This document shows, one piece after another, positions 22,266-34,233 of a stretch of 64,000 nt of DNA. The notes under the pieces are model-generated. The model did no database searches and was not told where the DNA came from. It was given only the letters and a program-made list of their open reading frames with translations. This DNA comes from Pezicula radicicola (Eukaryota > Ascomycota > Leotiomycetes > Helotiales > Dermateaceae). The stretch spans positions 783,312 to 847,311 of the forward strand of contig PDUO01000023.1 in NCBI GenBank assembly GCA_003008705.1, given 5' to 3'. The position numbers were made by a program, and so were the translations under genes. Each line of letters begins with the position of its first letter. Positions within the stretch are counted from its first letter, which is position 1.

Positions 22266-23431
22266 AACTGCTTCGCTCAAAGTGCAACGTTATGGCTCTG
22301 ATCGTGATTGTAATTCGTTCTTCAAAGCTTGCGACGCGACTGTAGGCCGTTGGTTGAAGGTATAACAAATCTTCAGCAGCACGAGATTAACACTAGCGCT
22401 TAGAGCCTTAGGTGTTATGTTTAACTAGAGTCGCGCGATGCAGTTTCTGGTGAATGCAGATAGGACTTCACCAAATATTAAAATAGACAGTAGTTTATCG
22501 GTTAGCGCAGTTCGTTCACAGATTTGCACTTAGCAAAATAGAACGCTCCGAGATCACTGCTGAAATTTGGTCAAGTCAGCAGACCCAAGAATTGTAAAAG
22601 CTCTCGCTATGGCGATTACCTTTTGCGTGCATAGCCGCGGTAACAATCGTAATAGGAGTAAAGAAATTCATTATAAAAAAACCTCGTCCTTTGCTAAGTC
22701 ACCCAGCATTCGCAACTCAACGCAAAGAGCTTGCTTGTTGGTTCTAGTGTGAGCGGCATTGCGGTCGTTGGCGTTAGCTCCTACGATAGCATCGTGTGTT
22801 TTAAGCTTCTTTACCACTCGAGACTGCAAGCTGTACCGTACCATAGCTCTTGTTTCCCCCGGTCTTCATTTCTTTGTCCTTGGGTTCATAGTGATTCACC
22901 ACTGCCAGGGGACAAGAGTAGAAGGTGTCCCTTTACATAGCACAGAAGATTTGGAAACAGGAAAATTAGTAGTTGAAATTTCGAAAGGAGGTCTGTACAC
23001 ATGCTTTTTGAAGGGCTGAGGTTTACTAATAAATAGAGAAATTGCTCTTCGTCGGGTTCAGCATTGGACTAAACAGTGACCGAAACATATTCTGCACTAT
23101 TACTTACACTTCTATTTCCTAGCTTACCTGGAAATATCAAAAAGAACTGTGATAAAGAAAAGCGTCACATCTTATCCCTGCTCTGAGCCTTTTGTCTCGC
23201 CGTAAAATAGCTATGTTGATGTACAGACTCCTACCGAAAGTTCCAAGACCTCAAAACCTAGTTGTAAGCCACAAACTCTCCAAGCCCCATGTGCAAAGTT
23301 TGTGGAATCTCGAATATCTGCATACCCTCCAGGATACTGGATACTCAAACGCCGTCAACCCAAGTAGCTGTCTATACAACACCAAGTACACTATGAACCA
23401 ACAAGTATCGTAAGTACTGGTACACTGCTAC
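22266..23431. other. Intergenic
   Basis: About 1.2 kb upstream of the Gln-rich gene (minus) and downstream of the next minus-strand gene. No supportable ORF, repeat or RNA. Confidence 0.45.
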
Positions 23432-24244
23432 TCAGTCACGTATGGTTGTACAGTACCTGAGACAGCTCGCTTTTCCCACTCGGTACCGCTCTAGTTCCTT
23501 TTTGCCCAGGTAGTTGACCATGTTAAAACCATTATGATAATCCGAAGCTACAGTAACAATATAACATTCCCCTTCTGGATGTATACCCTGGTGGCTACCG
23601 ATTTCCGACCTAGACCGTGGACTGCAAGAAGAGCAATCCCATCCCCTTGATCTCCAGAAGTCTTCATACGGATTGGGTCGTCTGTTCTCTGAATACGAAC
23701 TTGTCGTCTCCGGGCGGCAATTATTTAGTTCTGGCAAATTCCGGGATAGTGTGTTCTGCGCATCGGAGCTATCGAGGTTTATCTCGTGGGCATAAGATGT
23801 AGCTCTTCCTTTCTTGATTTGTGGCTCGAAGGTAGGAGAACATAGTACCGAAATGTTCTGTCTCTTCGCGGCAGGAAGATCGTTATCTTCTACGGGTAAT
23901 GTGTGTTTCTTCGTGCCTTGAGCTATGGGAGGTTGTTTCCTAGCCGCATTACGCCGCTGGGTCATGTTCTAGTCGAAGTCAGTATCGTTCAGTAATCTGA
24001 TTTTGGTAAAGCCTTACTGCTAATACCCTGGCATACTCCTCTTCGGAAAAGCATTCGTCTTCGTCAATTTCAATACGTTCCGGAGCCACGTCGTGATTGC
24101 GGCGCAAATATTTTTTGGAAGGTTGGTATTGGTGGAAAAGCTATTGTTGGTGGTAAAGAAATCATAATACTTCCCAGTGTCATTCACCCAGGGGCAAAGT
24201 CTGCGGTCTCGCTTAATACCAAAAGGGGGGCGATCTCGTGCCAA
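23432..24244 (-). CDS. Hypothetical protein, spliced; 5' end uncertain
   Basis: I do not recognise this gene. The last exon (23432-23968) encodes NMTQRRNAARKQPPIAQG... ending CLRYCTTIRD. A 49-bp intron (23969-24017, GTAAGG...ACTAG) joins it in frame to an upstream exon (about 24018-24140) encoding YLRRNHDVAPERIEIDEDE and CFSEEEYARVLA, which is acidic and coding-like. A further upstream exon with RPPFGIKRDRRLCPW can be joined through a 47-bp intron (about 24141-24187), but no ATG is evident there, so the true start is unresolved. The product looks mostly disordered with an RSRGWDCSSCSPRSRSE patch. Alternatively translation could begin at ATG 23965 (177 aa). Confidence 0.55.
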
Positions 24245-24545
24245 AACAATAAAATAAGATATCTCAATTTATATAGGTAGTTATAGGCATCAATACCTTT
24301 AATCATCTCGTCAATTAACTCCTTCAACGGCCATATATAGCGGGAATTCCTTATGCAATTGCTTTTGAATATAAGAATTCTCTAAACCATTTCCAGAACC
24401 GTAAGAGCCAACTTTCAATAGCCTCGTCGAGCAGCCAACCTACTCACACCAATCCACATACCATACCAAGAAATACGAGTATCTTAGATACTGTCCCTTT
24501 CACTACCCAAAAGCAACCCGCACTGGTAATCTCCCAACCAAGCCA

Positions 24546-25248
24546 TCACTTCACCCCCAATCCATCATCCTCCTCATCCTCCCCCTCCTCCTCAACCCAA
24601 CCCCAAACTCCCCTCAACGGACTCTCAACCTCACACCTAAACATCTCCGCCCTCTTCTCCCCCACCCTCAAAACATTCCTAACCTTACGACTTCTCAACT
24701 GCTGATCTTCCTTCAAACCCAGAAGTAAAACCTCACCCATTGTAATAGGAGCAAGAGAGAACAAAAGACTCGTTTTCTTTCTTATTCCCTCTCGATTTCC
24801 TTTCCCAAAAATATCACTTGGTTTGGATTCTGGTAGACGTTTTTTGGTACCGCCTTGCCGCCGCTGAGTCTTCCAAGTTCGAAACAAGCCTTTTGCCTTC
24901 CTCCTCTTCCGCCTCATCCGCGATTGGAGATGAGAAGAATGACGAAATGTCTATAGAGATTTAACATGACTCCCTAAACAAAACAACAGGGGTAGAACAA
25001 AATCTTACCAGCATAGAAGAAGTACCAGGTCTATCAACCTCTACCGCAGCTTGCGTTAACCCTACAGCCTCTTCCCCAGGTCCCCTTCCAACAGCTGGCG
25101 TCAAGTCATCAAACGGCGTATCCTTCATATCATCCGCAAAACTAGCAATAAAAAAATCATCAGTTGGCACCATTGCTGATGAATTCACCACCAAGTCATT
25201 CTCCGCCATCTCGCTTATCTTTCTTCCGAAAGGTGTATTCGACGACAT
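24546..25248 (-). CDS. Hypothetical basic/acidic small protein, 214 aa
   Basis: Two exons, 25009-25248 and 24546-24950, around a 58-bp intron (24951-25008, GTAAGA...CTATAG). Exon 1 begins MSSNTPFGRKISEMAEND and is acidic (FFIASFADDMKDTPFDD). Exon 2 opens strongly basic (MRRKRRKAKGLF), passes through KPSDIFGKGNREGIRKK, then a more ordered region with LLFSLAPITMGEVLLLGLKE and AEMFRCEVESPLRGVWGW, and ends in an acidic tail (EEEGEDEEDDGLG). The alternation of basic and acidic clusters suggests a nuclear protein, but no family is recognised. Confidence 0.65.
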
Positions 25249-26415
25249 CTTGGCGCGGTGTGCAGAAAAGCAGAAGATCTTGTGTCGCGGAGAATGATTT
25301 TTCTTTTGCGGATATAATTGACTTGATGTCGATAGAGTATGTCGAGATATTTGAAGGATACCGTTTTTTTCTGAGCGTGATTGAGATATGTACAATGATG
25401 TAAGTTTCCTGAAGGAACCGAGTCTTGTGTTTGTGGTCTTTGGATGATTGATAAGGTTGTTGATTCCACTGTTGTGTCGAGTTGAGGTTCAGCTTCCGGC
25501 TGATCTTGACACAAAAGAAGAATAACTTGACGCCCATCGGTAGCAAATTCGAGCCAGATTTGCCAACTTACCAGGAAGAATCTTCAATCCCTCAAATCAG
25601 AAAGGAAAATCTGTAATTATCCCCATAGAAACCTTGACGTTGTTAGCAACTACCTCTTCGACACAACACTTTCAACTTTTATGTCGCAGAACCTCATCGG
25701 TTGGCATCAAGATAACAATTCACATCAGGTTTTCCATGGCGCTTGTACAGTACAGTAACTTAGGCTACAAAGAACCTTGAACCTAATCCTTTACCCGTTT
25801 GAAAGCTTTTGTATCACCTTTAGGAAGGAAAAAGAAAACAAGGAGGAAGCTTTCGCGGGGCATTGTGAAGAGGAGTATAAAGGAGTAAGACTGAAACTTG
25901 GCATTTTTTATCTAGAGCGGACAAAGAGATTTCAAACTTTCCCAAAGCCTACAAGTCTAGACACTGGTTCTATTAACCTTCGAACCAATCTCGTAACCGG
26001 TCAAGTGTAATTGTAAAGGTTTTCCAAAGCCAGAGTAGGCGCTATATAAAGCATAAAATAGTTACGTCATGATTTTTGAAAAACAGACTAAAACTAGAAG
26101 GAACAAACTTTAGAAGATTGCTCAATCTTACTTCCTACACAGGATGTTTCCATACATGTCATTCTGACACGGCTACTTCGGGCACATATATCATTCAAGG
26201 TAGCCAAACTCCAGATATACGCAGCAAGATAAATTGTAAAAGTCAATCCCGGCCCTCAAGTCACTAAATCACTTTCGATAGAGACGTTTGTTTACGCTGT
26301 CCAAATGAAGAGTCTCATTACACGCTATACGCTACGCAAGACCTTCTTGCTAAAATTTGGTCCTCTATCCTTTCTCCTCCTCGCAATCTATTGATTCAAG
26401 TAAAAAGGTCGTGGA
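25249..26415. other. Intergenic
   Basis: About 1.2 kb. It carries the promoter of the gene ending at 25248 and the 3' flank of the gene at 26416. No gene, repeat or RNA seen. Confidence 0.45.
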
Positions 26416-27408
26416 CTACGACTCACCCTCACTTTCATGACTCTTTGATGAGTCGGGCTTCTCCCATTTCTTTCCTACAGATGATAAAATATCATTTCCT
26501 GAACACCGACTCTGGTTCTCACTAGCTTTTCCGCCGACGCTCTTACGTAGACGCATTATACTGGAAATCAGAATGTCTTTAGCATTTGGACTAGGTGTCT
26601 CATTATCATCGTCACTCGGAGTCTCGTTGTTGTCGTCGGTCAGGCTTTTACTGCCATCGTCTTCCGGAGTCTCATTATCATCTTCGCTTGGAGTCTCGTT
26701 GTCATCGTCTTCCGGAGTCACGTTATTGTCGTCTTCCCGAGTCTCATTGTTGTCGTATCCCGGGGTCTTATTGTCATTGTCGCTCGGAGCCTTATTGTTG
26801 TCGTCGTTCAGAGTCTCAATGTCATCATCTCTCAAAGTCTCACTATCATCGCCCCTTAAAGTCTCATCCTGGCCGTCTCTCGAAGTCTCATTGTTACCCG
26901 CACTCTGATTGTCACTCGAATCCTCTCCCCGATTGGACTCTTGGTTTTTGTCGGATTGTGAATCTGAAGAGAATTCATTCGCCATATTGGCATTGTTCGC
27001 CCCTTCTGAACCAGTTATACCAGCACCTGTAGACTGCGTGATAGTTGTTGTCGAAGGAATAACTGCTGGTGATTCTGTTTGTTGGGTGCTTGCTCCAGTC
27101 TCCTGGTTACTTGTAGAGCCCGATAAAATTTGAGATGATGTTCTGGCATTAGAAGTACCTTGCATGGCAGTTGCCAACCCATCATGATTTGATGTCTCAG
27201 GTTGGGCATTATTTGTCTCGGTGCTTGGGTTGTTGTTTGTGGATTCGGCTCTGTCGTCCGAAGATGGTTGCCTGAGATGAGACTCAGGGTCAGATGTATA
27301 CTGTTGTCTAGGCGCAGATGTGACTGACGGGTTTTGTAGGTGGATCAGGATGCTTGTGCCATCTGAGGATGGATGACGGATGTTGACGTTTTTCACATAG
27401 GATTCCAT
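26416..27408 (-). CDS. Low-complexity acidic protein with 12 octapeptide repeats
   Basis: Single exon, 330 aa, not recognised. Residues 1-170 are Ser/Thr/Asn/Gln-rich. Residues about 180-275 form roughly twelve tandem 8-residue units of the type NETPxDDD (for example NETPSEDD, NETPEDDG, SETLRDDD, NVTPEDDD), encoded by a 24-bp minisatellite (about 26580-26870 on the plus strand). The C-terminus is basic (SSIMRLRKSVGGKAS). The regular 24-bp period without frame loss supports translation. The units resemble casein-kinase-2-type acidic Ser/Thr sites. No signal peptide or membrane segment. Confidence 0.65.
   Translation of the reverse strand: MESYVKNVNIRHPSSDGTSILIHLQNPSVTSAPRQQYTSDPESHLRQPSSDDRAESTNNNPSTETNNAQPETSNHDGLATAMQGTSNARTSSQILSGSTSNQETGASTQQTESPAVIPSTTTITQSTGAGITGSEGANNANMANEFSSDSQSDKNQESNRGEDSSDNQSAGNNETSRDGQDETLRGDDSETLRDDDIETLNDDNNKAPSDNDNKTPGYDNNETREDDNNVTPEDDDNETPSEDDNETPEDDGSKSLTDDNNETPSDDDNETPSPNAKDILISSIMRLRKSVGGKASENQSRCSGNDILSSVGKKWEKPDSSKSHESEGES
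26580..26870. repeat. 24-bp coding minisatellite, about 12 imperfect copies
   Basis: The plus strand shows recurring words such as GGAGTCTCATTATCATC and GGAGTCTCGTTGTC at 24-base spacing (occasional substitutions, no frameshift). It encodes the acidic octapeptide array of the gene on the minus strand. Confidence 0.8.
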
Positions 27409-27969
27409 TGTGTATACTGTATGACTTGTAACTGGAACTGAAAAGTGGGTTGGTTAAGCGTCAGAGTTATGTATGTTGGTTTGTGGATGTTGCGGTGTAT
27501 GGGAGCAATGTGCAAAAATATTGTTATGGAATATTGTTGCGGGAGAGAATTCGAGCTCAAGACAAAGAAATGTTGAGATATGGCGACTGAAGACACGAAA
27601 GAGAAGGAGTAATTCGGGTGCAATGAGTTGTTCGTTGAGGTTGACCAAGATGGCAAGAACACTTCAAAAGTTTGAGACAGAAATGGAAAGAGCGAGCTAA
27701 GGGTACCATAGAGCGTCAAGGGGACTTGAATAACTCCAAGAAGACACGAAGATTCAGTGTAATTATCTTTCAAAGAGGTAAGCTCAAAGTCTCCATTGCG
27801 TACTGTAGTTGAGCTTATGATCAATATCCACCAATAACATTACCTCCACATCTTTAATTCCAGATAACCCAGAAATTGAACCCCAATCGCCATCTCAGCT
27901 TCATCTAAGTTCAAAGCAGCTTTCCGTGAGACCCCCCATCCTCTTTAATACCCATCCCAGCCAAGCATC
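27409..27969. other. Intergenic
   Basis: About 560 bp between two minus-strand hypothetical genes. An ORF at 27393-27824 overlaps the downstream gene's start and is not supported. Confidence 0.4.
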
Positions 27970-28752
27970 TCAAGCATAAGCCATCCAGCAGCGCAAAGGA
28001 CTTGGATCCGAACACCGATAAATTCCCAAAGTAGGATGACCCCAAAGCCAAATCTCCATCTCAGTGATCTCCTGCTCACCAACAACAATACCGGCATCCC
28101 GCAACCACTTCTCCTGTCGTGCTGCATGTTCGGCGTCTGCTTGTGTCCATTGCAACTCATTCGCAGCTTGAATTCTTGCCCTGAATGCCTCTGGATCTTC
28201 GTCGGTTGGTGCTGTGCTCTTGGTGCTTTCATTGGCGTTTGAAGTGGTTGTCGAGGAGGAGGGAGACGAAGACGATGGAGAGGATGGCGAGGTTTGGTTG
28301 GATGTTGTGATGGGTGAAGCCGAAGTTGAAGTTGAAGTTGAAGATGGTGCGGTGTTTGAGGTGAGATTTTGATTCGTGGTGTTGACGTCGAATGGAGAGG
28401 GTAGAAGACTGACTGAGTTGGAGTAATCCATTGTTTGCCACTTGATAAGAGATTCGTCTGGGGTAGGAAGTGGTGGACGCTTTGAGGATGTTGGAACAAG
28501 TTCTGGAAGTTTTCCAAGCTTTTCGAGAAGGAATGCGATGTTTTTTGAACTAATACTAGTCTTGATACCGGTCTTGAAAGAAGATGAGTGTGTGGTAGTG
28601 ACTGTGGGTGTGTTGTCTTCATAACCTCTGGTGGTAATGAAGTCTGGAGATTGTGCAGACAAGATGTTATATTCGCGAATTGGAATGAATTCGGGAGACG
28701 TAGCCGATAAAGTTGAGAACGTCTTCGTCTTTGCAATCATAGTGGTCGTCAT
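27970..28752 (-). CDS. Ser/Thr/Pro-rich hypothetical protein, 260 aa
   Basis: Single exon, not recognised. It starts MTTTMIAKTKTF. The middle (residues about 120-185) is a Ser/Thr/Pro low-complexity tract. The C-terminal 75 residues are ordered-looking, with FRARIQAANELQWTQADAEH, ARQEKWLRDAGIVVGEQEI and MEIWLWGHPTLGIYRC. Two imperfect internal copies lie near the N-terminus: SATSPEFIPIREYN and SAQSPDFITTRGYE. No signal peptide or membrane span. Confidence rests on composition and length. Confidence 0.6.
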   Translation of the reverse strand: MTTTMIAKTKTFSTLSATSPEFIPIREYNILSAQSPDFITTRGYEDNTPTVTTTHSSSFKTGIKTSISSKNIAFLLEKLGKLPELVPTSSKRPPLPTPDESLIKWQTMDYSNSVSLLPSPFDVNTTNQNLTSNTAPSSTSTSTSASPITTSNQTSPSSPSSSSPSSSTTTSNANESTKSTAPTDEDPEAFRARIQAANELQWTQADAEHAARQEKWLRDAGIVVGEQEITEMEIWLWGHPTLGIYRCSDPSPLRCWMAYA

Positions 28753-29493
28753 GGTGAATATGTCTTTGTTCGAATTGTCGTTTTGAGTTTCAGTTGTATT
28801 GATGGAGATGAAAGATTTGAGAAGATGAGAATATGCTAGAATTTGTAATCGATTATAGTGGGTATATTAGTATTGTCCTAATTCGAATTGATGACAACTA
28901 TTGAAGGCGAAAATGTGCCCCGCCTGAATAGCAGCTTGCTATTGTCTCTGAAGATACCTCAGGTTAAATATTTTCCTCGCTAATACGCGAGGCTGCGTTG
29001 AAGTTGAAATCGTGATGCGGCTGCTTTGAAGAGCACTAAGAGTTTGATATTGAGAAGGGAGGAGAATTTCAGAAGCTTCTAGAGGCTATATTAGGAAAAG
29101 TCATGCATCATACAAGGCGGCTAGTTGGCCTTTTAATCACCGTTGTGAATCCGCCCATTGTTTTTAAAAAGAGCTTGTTTTGAATGTTAAGTGAATCTAC
29201 AGTATTCAGCAATCTTCCTTGACACAGCTAATACTGCGATGTTCTTTGCTAGTGCTCGTATAGAGCTGCCTGTATCAAGCCTGACTATTGCTGGATTGAA
29301 CATATGGTTCTACGAATTAGTGTGGTGAAAGAGGTGATTTCGTAAAGGATGATTATTGAAGTTGCTTAGTAGCATGGCTCCAATATAGCAATTCTCAACT
29401 CGCAACCTCCTATATATCCACAAAGGTAACACAACATATCCTTTAATTCAAATCCTAGGTGACAAACAAGTATTATACACAATCAAAACATAC
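28753..29493. other. Intergenic
   Basis: About 740 bp of AT-rich DNA, with no supportable ORF or repeat. Confidence 0.45.
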
Positions 29494-30523
<1,030 letters not shown>

Positions 30524-32504
30524 TGTCCAATCAGGAGATGCAGTATCGCTCGAAGTGTGAGTTCAAAAGGAGGCTAAAGTAGAGAATTTCTACAGGATCA
30601 CAGTATAAGGCTTTACATTGTAGGAAAAGGAGCAGGAGGTACACCGCTTCCATATTTATCATGGCTGATTGATGAGGGGGTCTATGGAACAACGGATGCA
30701 AAGGACTCTGGGCGGACGCCTTCCGCTTAGCTTCAACTGGCCCCTCATTTTCGCCAACAGATGCAGTTCCGCGAGGAGGGCCATTCATTCGTAAGATTGG
30801 CTAATGTATGATACACTTGTAACTCCGGGTAACCTTTTCAGTACAGAAGCATACACAAAGAGTCATCCCATCTGACGCAAAGACAAGAACTTCCGAGGCC
30901 ATTTGAAGAGGGTAGGGGGTCTCTCATCACGTGGATCGTATCACGAGACTTGGACCAAAGACTTTTCGCTTTTTCGTCAGCTCAAAGAGAATGACAAAAC
31001 GATATAGAATCGAAGGACAGAATGATATCAACAGTGCAAGTCCCAAGGTCTTCGCCAACGGCCGACTACAATACCGTGCCTACACGAAAACCACATGACC
31101 ATTTGAGAACTTTTGCAAACGACAAGACTTGGCTCTCCACAAGCATACTTCGTACGGTAATCCAACGAAAAATCCCTCGCAATCACTCCGTTCACTTGAT
31201 CGGAGAAATATAATATATTGGTGACAGTTAGGGATGTGTGCTTGTATGTCGTTGGGCGAACCGCAGAAGGAAGGCTTCTTCCTCCAAACGAGGGATTCGA
31301 GGTGTTTTGTTGGTTGAATCAGCCTCGACAAACAGAAGCAGGGGGCTCAGCTCTTGGGGGAAGCTTCAAGGAGGAACATCGGACGAGGGAAATAGCATCG
31401 CCTGAAAGATCAGCTTCTGCGCCCTTCTGCGCCCGCACCTGTCAATCATTTGCAAAATAATGCAAACAAAATAGATAAATAAATAAATAAATGAAAAAAG
31501 ACATGAATCGGTTGCTTAAGCTTGGTCGGTATTACGGCAGTTTTGTTCAGCGGCTGGCCGACTCGAAATGAATTTTGCCTAAGAGAAAATGTGATGGTCT
31601 GTCTAATAGAAACAAATCATATGAGGGACTCGTTATCTGGTTATATCATTGGCTAAATTGAAATCTGATCTCGAAACATTTGTTCAGCCAAATCAGTCCA
31701 AGCGTGACAGGGCTGATTGGTCCTCATAACTGTGGGTGCCCTTTTGAGCAGTTTCAGTATGAGCCCCGGTCTGATTTTAAGGCAAGTCTGGTGAATCGGC
31801 AGAGTGCGGATGCTCCCTTGAGCTAGGTTAGGGATTTCGTTTAGGCCTTCAGGGGTATTGTATTCTTCCCTACAGGGGGTCCCTTTCAGAACCATCAGTG
31901 AGGGGATGAGGCAAAGTGGCGTTCGGACGACCGACCAACACGCGACAGTGCGACACTGATCACCGAACGGAGGCAGATCCATCTTTACTCCTGGATTAGT
32001 TGGGGGGGACCATCAGTTCCATCTCATCCGATGCGAGAGATGCGGAGAACGTAAGGAGCCTAGGAGCTGAAGATTTCGTTGCATTGTGAGACTACATAAT
32101 ACGAGAGGCCAAGTAGCCACTCTTTTGCCTTCTCGTTTTTCTCTTCGTGCTCATTCTTCTTTTGCTCCAGCCTCTTTTTTCGCATTACATTCTTGCTGCT
32201 CTGCGCCTCTGTTGTTTGATCCTTGAGATCCACGAACCATCTGCGCATTCCGTAATTCTGCCACTCAAAGATCTTCATCAGCATATAAGTGAATGCTTCG
32301 GAACAGCCACTCTTTTTCACAACCCAATTGATTCTGGTCGCGTCGATAAGCTGGTCTTGACCTTTTACACCACACCACCTTCTTTTCTGCAAAGATCTCT
32401 CTCGACTTCGACTGTAAGACAAAGTACAAACGCACGATCTTATACAATTTCAATCTCGAACCCTCAATACAACGATCACAATCCGAATTGTCTCTTCATT
32501 CAAA
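30524..32504. other. Long intergenic tract
   Basis: About 2 kb. An AAAT microsatellite is present near 31467-31492. 32400-32504 is pyrimidine-rich and reads like the 5' UTR of the wall-protein gene at 32505. Antisense ORFs at 31653-31982 and 32060-32422 are unspliced and without recognisable domains; I do not accept them as genes. Confidence 0.45.
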
Positions 32505-33113
32505 ATGCGCTCTTCAATCATCCTCCTCGGCCTCAGCGCCTTCATCGCGCCCATATTCGCCCAGAGCCTTGAGACCGTCGTATCCACCAGCTCAGCAAGC
32601 TCAACTGTCGTCTCCTCCTCTGTAACTACAATCAAGTCCTCTAAGTCCTCTAAGTCTGCGTCCTCGACCGCTGCTGTCTCAGCATCGAGTACAGCAACTC
32701 CATTATACCCTACGACAAACTCCACATCTATCGCTTCCACTCTCACTGCTGCTGCTTCCACTTCCACATCAGCCTCGAATACGACTCTCGTTGCCATCCC
32801 ATCTTTCACCAATAGCACTATGACTGCTGCTAAGAGCGCATCTATAACGGAGATTCTCACAGCTTCGGGAACACCTACTGTGCCTACATCCAAGAGAGTA
32901 AATACCGTAACTAGCATGGTAAGCTTTTATTCATAACTGCGCGCATATACATAAGCTAATAATTCTCAGGTCGTCGTCACTCCAAGCGTAGCAGTCACGG
33001 CCTCCGCAAGCTCCTCGAGTGCCGCTACTACAGCCGCAAACGCAGGAAACCAAATGTCAGCATCGGGCTCAACATTGGGTCTAGTCATCCTGGCAGCATG
33101 GCTATTGAACTAA
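32505..33113 (+). CDS. Ser/Thr/Ala-rich GPI-anchored cell-wall-type protein, 185 aa
   Basis: Two exons, 32505-32918 and 32970-33113, with a 51-bp intron (GTAAGC...CTCAG). A clear signal peptide is present (MRSSIILLGLSAFIAPIFAQ). The mature chain is almost entirely Ser/Thr/Ala, with Asn-x-Thr/Ser sequons (NSTS, NTTL, NSTM), as in heavily O-mannosylated fungal wall proteins. The C-terminus shows a GPI signal: a small-residue omega region (GNQMSASGSTL) followed by a hydrophobic tail (GLVILAAWLLN). It has no cysteines after the signal peptide, so it is not a CFEM or hydrophobin protein. Function is structural or adhesive by analogy. Confidence 0.85.
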
Positions 33114-34233
33114 ACGATACTCGAGTAAATAGCTGGACTCATAAGGAGAACGGAATTGGAGCATTTGCATGGAGTAATACATTCAAGAGAGGAAAAACAG
33201 CATCGGCGCAATATCCATTTGTAGGAGTTTATATTCTTGTTTGGTTTTGTAAGAGTTCCGGAACATACTTTCTCAAGATACCCAGCCTCTTGTCAGCTGC
33301 TGGACTTGCACAGCGAAAGCAAAAGAGATTAGACATTAAAAGCTAAACGATAATCAGAAGAGCTATTAAGATTCTCGTGGTGCCCTATGGTGCATGGATA
33401 TGGGAAGTTTCCCATACACAAGAAGTAAATGTTAACATTATGATATCGATTTTTCTGGAGCTTATGTATTGTGTTGAAGTTGATTAACTTGAGCTCCGAA
33501 TACTTCTTCGAACATGTAAGTTCATCTATGAGCAACACTAAATCATGCCCGAAAGCAAGAAGCAATCTCGAGCATACGAAAGAAGCCCGAGCATCGAAGT
33601 AGTCATATCTCCTCGCGCTTTCATTGGCTCTACCGCGGTCAGTTCTCTTACAGTGAGTGCTCATGTCGGTCATCAAAGCCTGGAATTTCTGTTATTATTG
33701 ACTTGTGTCTTGTTAAGTTGGATGGAAGTACCTCCTTTAAGTTTGGAATAGTTCTTTACTATTGCTGTATTATTGTAGAGATACGTTAAGTGAAACCACT
33801 CTACCTTCGTATGGATATTGTATTTGGATTAGTGAAACTCCAGGAGTAGTTTATTTGTTGCGATGGATGAATTGCAAAAGTGACAAGTTAAGGGACTTGC
33901 TACCAAATAATGGGCCCCGCTTTTGTTTACAGTCACGTGGTTCAAAGACTCATCTACAAACTTCGACTCCGACCTCATCTTCACTTCAACTTCTTCAACA
34001 CACCACATATCCAAAGCATCATGCATGTCACTTCAGCTTCCCTGTGACTGCATATAATCTGGTCAGTTTGACTGTCTTACGACAAGTAGATCAATTCTGC
34101 CGGCTTCTCTTTGACGTTCTGTCACTCTTGTCTCTTGCAATCACTCCCGCACTTCTCAGTTTTCTCTCTTCCCTTCACACTCATTCTTGCGCGTATCCTC
34201 TAAGATCTACCTCAAGGAAGGTAGTCTGATGCA
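33114..34233. other. Intergenic
   Basis: About 1.1 kb. The last 150 bp before 34234 is CT-rich, as in fungal 5' leaders. No other gene or repeat identified. Confidence 0.45.

Noticed and set aside
17877..23460. Similar C-terminal words RYCYTVIED (17877 gene) and RYCTTIRD (23432 gene)
   Set aside because: Similarity does not extend upstream beyond a few residues; chance cannot be excluded.
26573..27032. Two plus-strand ORFs rich in Ser/Leu or Arg/Ser/His
   Set aside because: Products of the 24-bp minisatellite read on the opposite strand.
27945..28736. 263-codon minus-strand ORF overlapping the 260-aa gene
   Set aside because: Frame-shifted reading of the same Ser/Thr-rich DNA; Pro/His/Gln/Arg-biased, which is typical of an alternate frame.
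31653..32422. Two minus-strand ORFs (109 and 120 codons)
   Set aside because: No recognisable domain; the second overlaps the CT-rich leader of the wall-protein gene. Expression data could reverse this.
32450..32917. 155-codon minus-strand ORF opposite the wall-protein gene
   Set aside because: Val/Ala/Glu composition is the exact complement of a Ser/Thr/Ala-coding exon.
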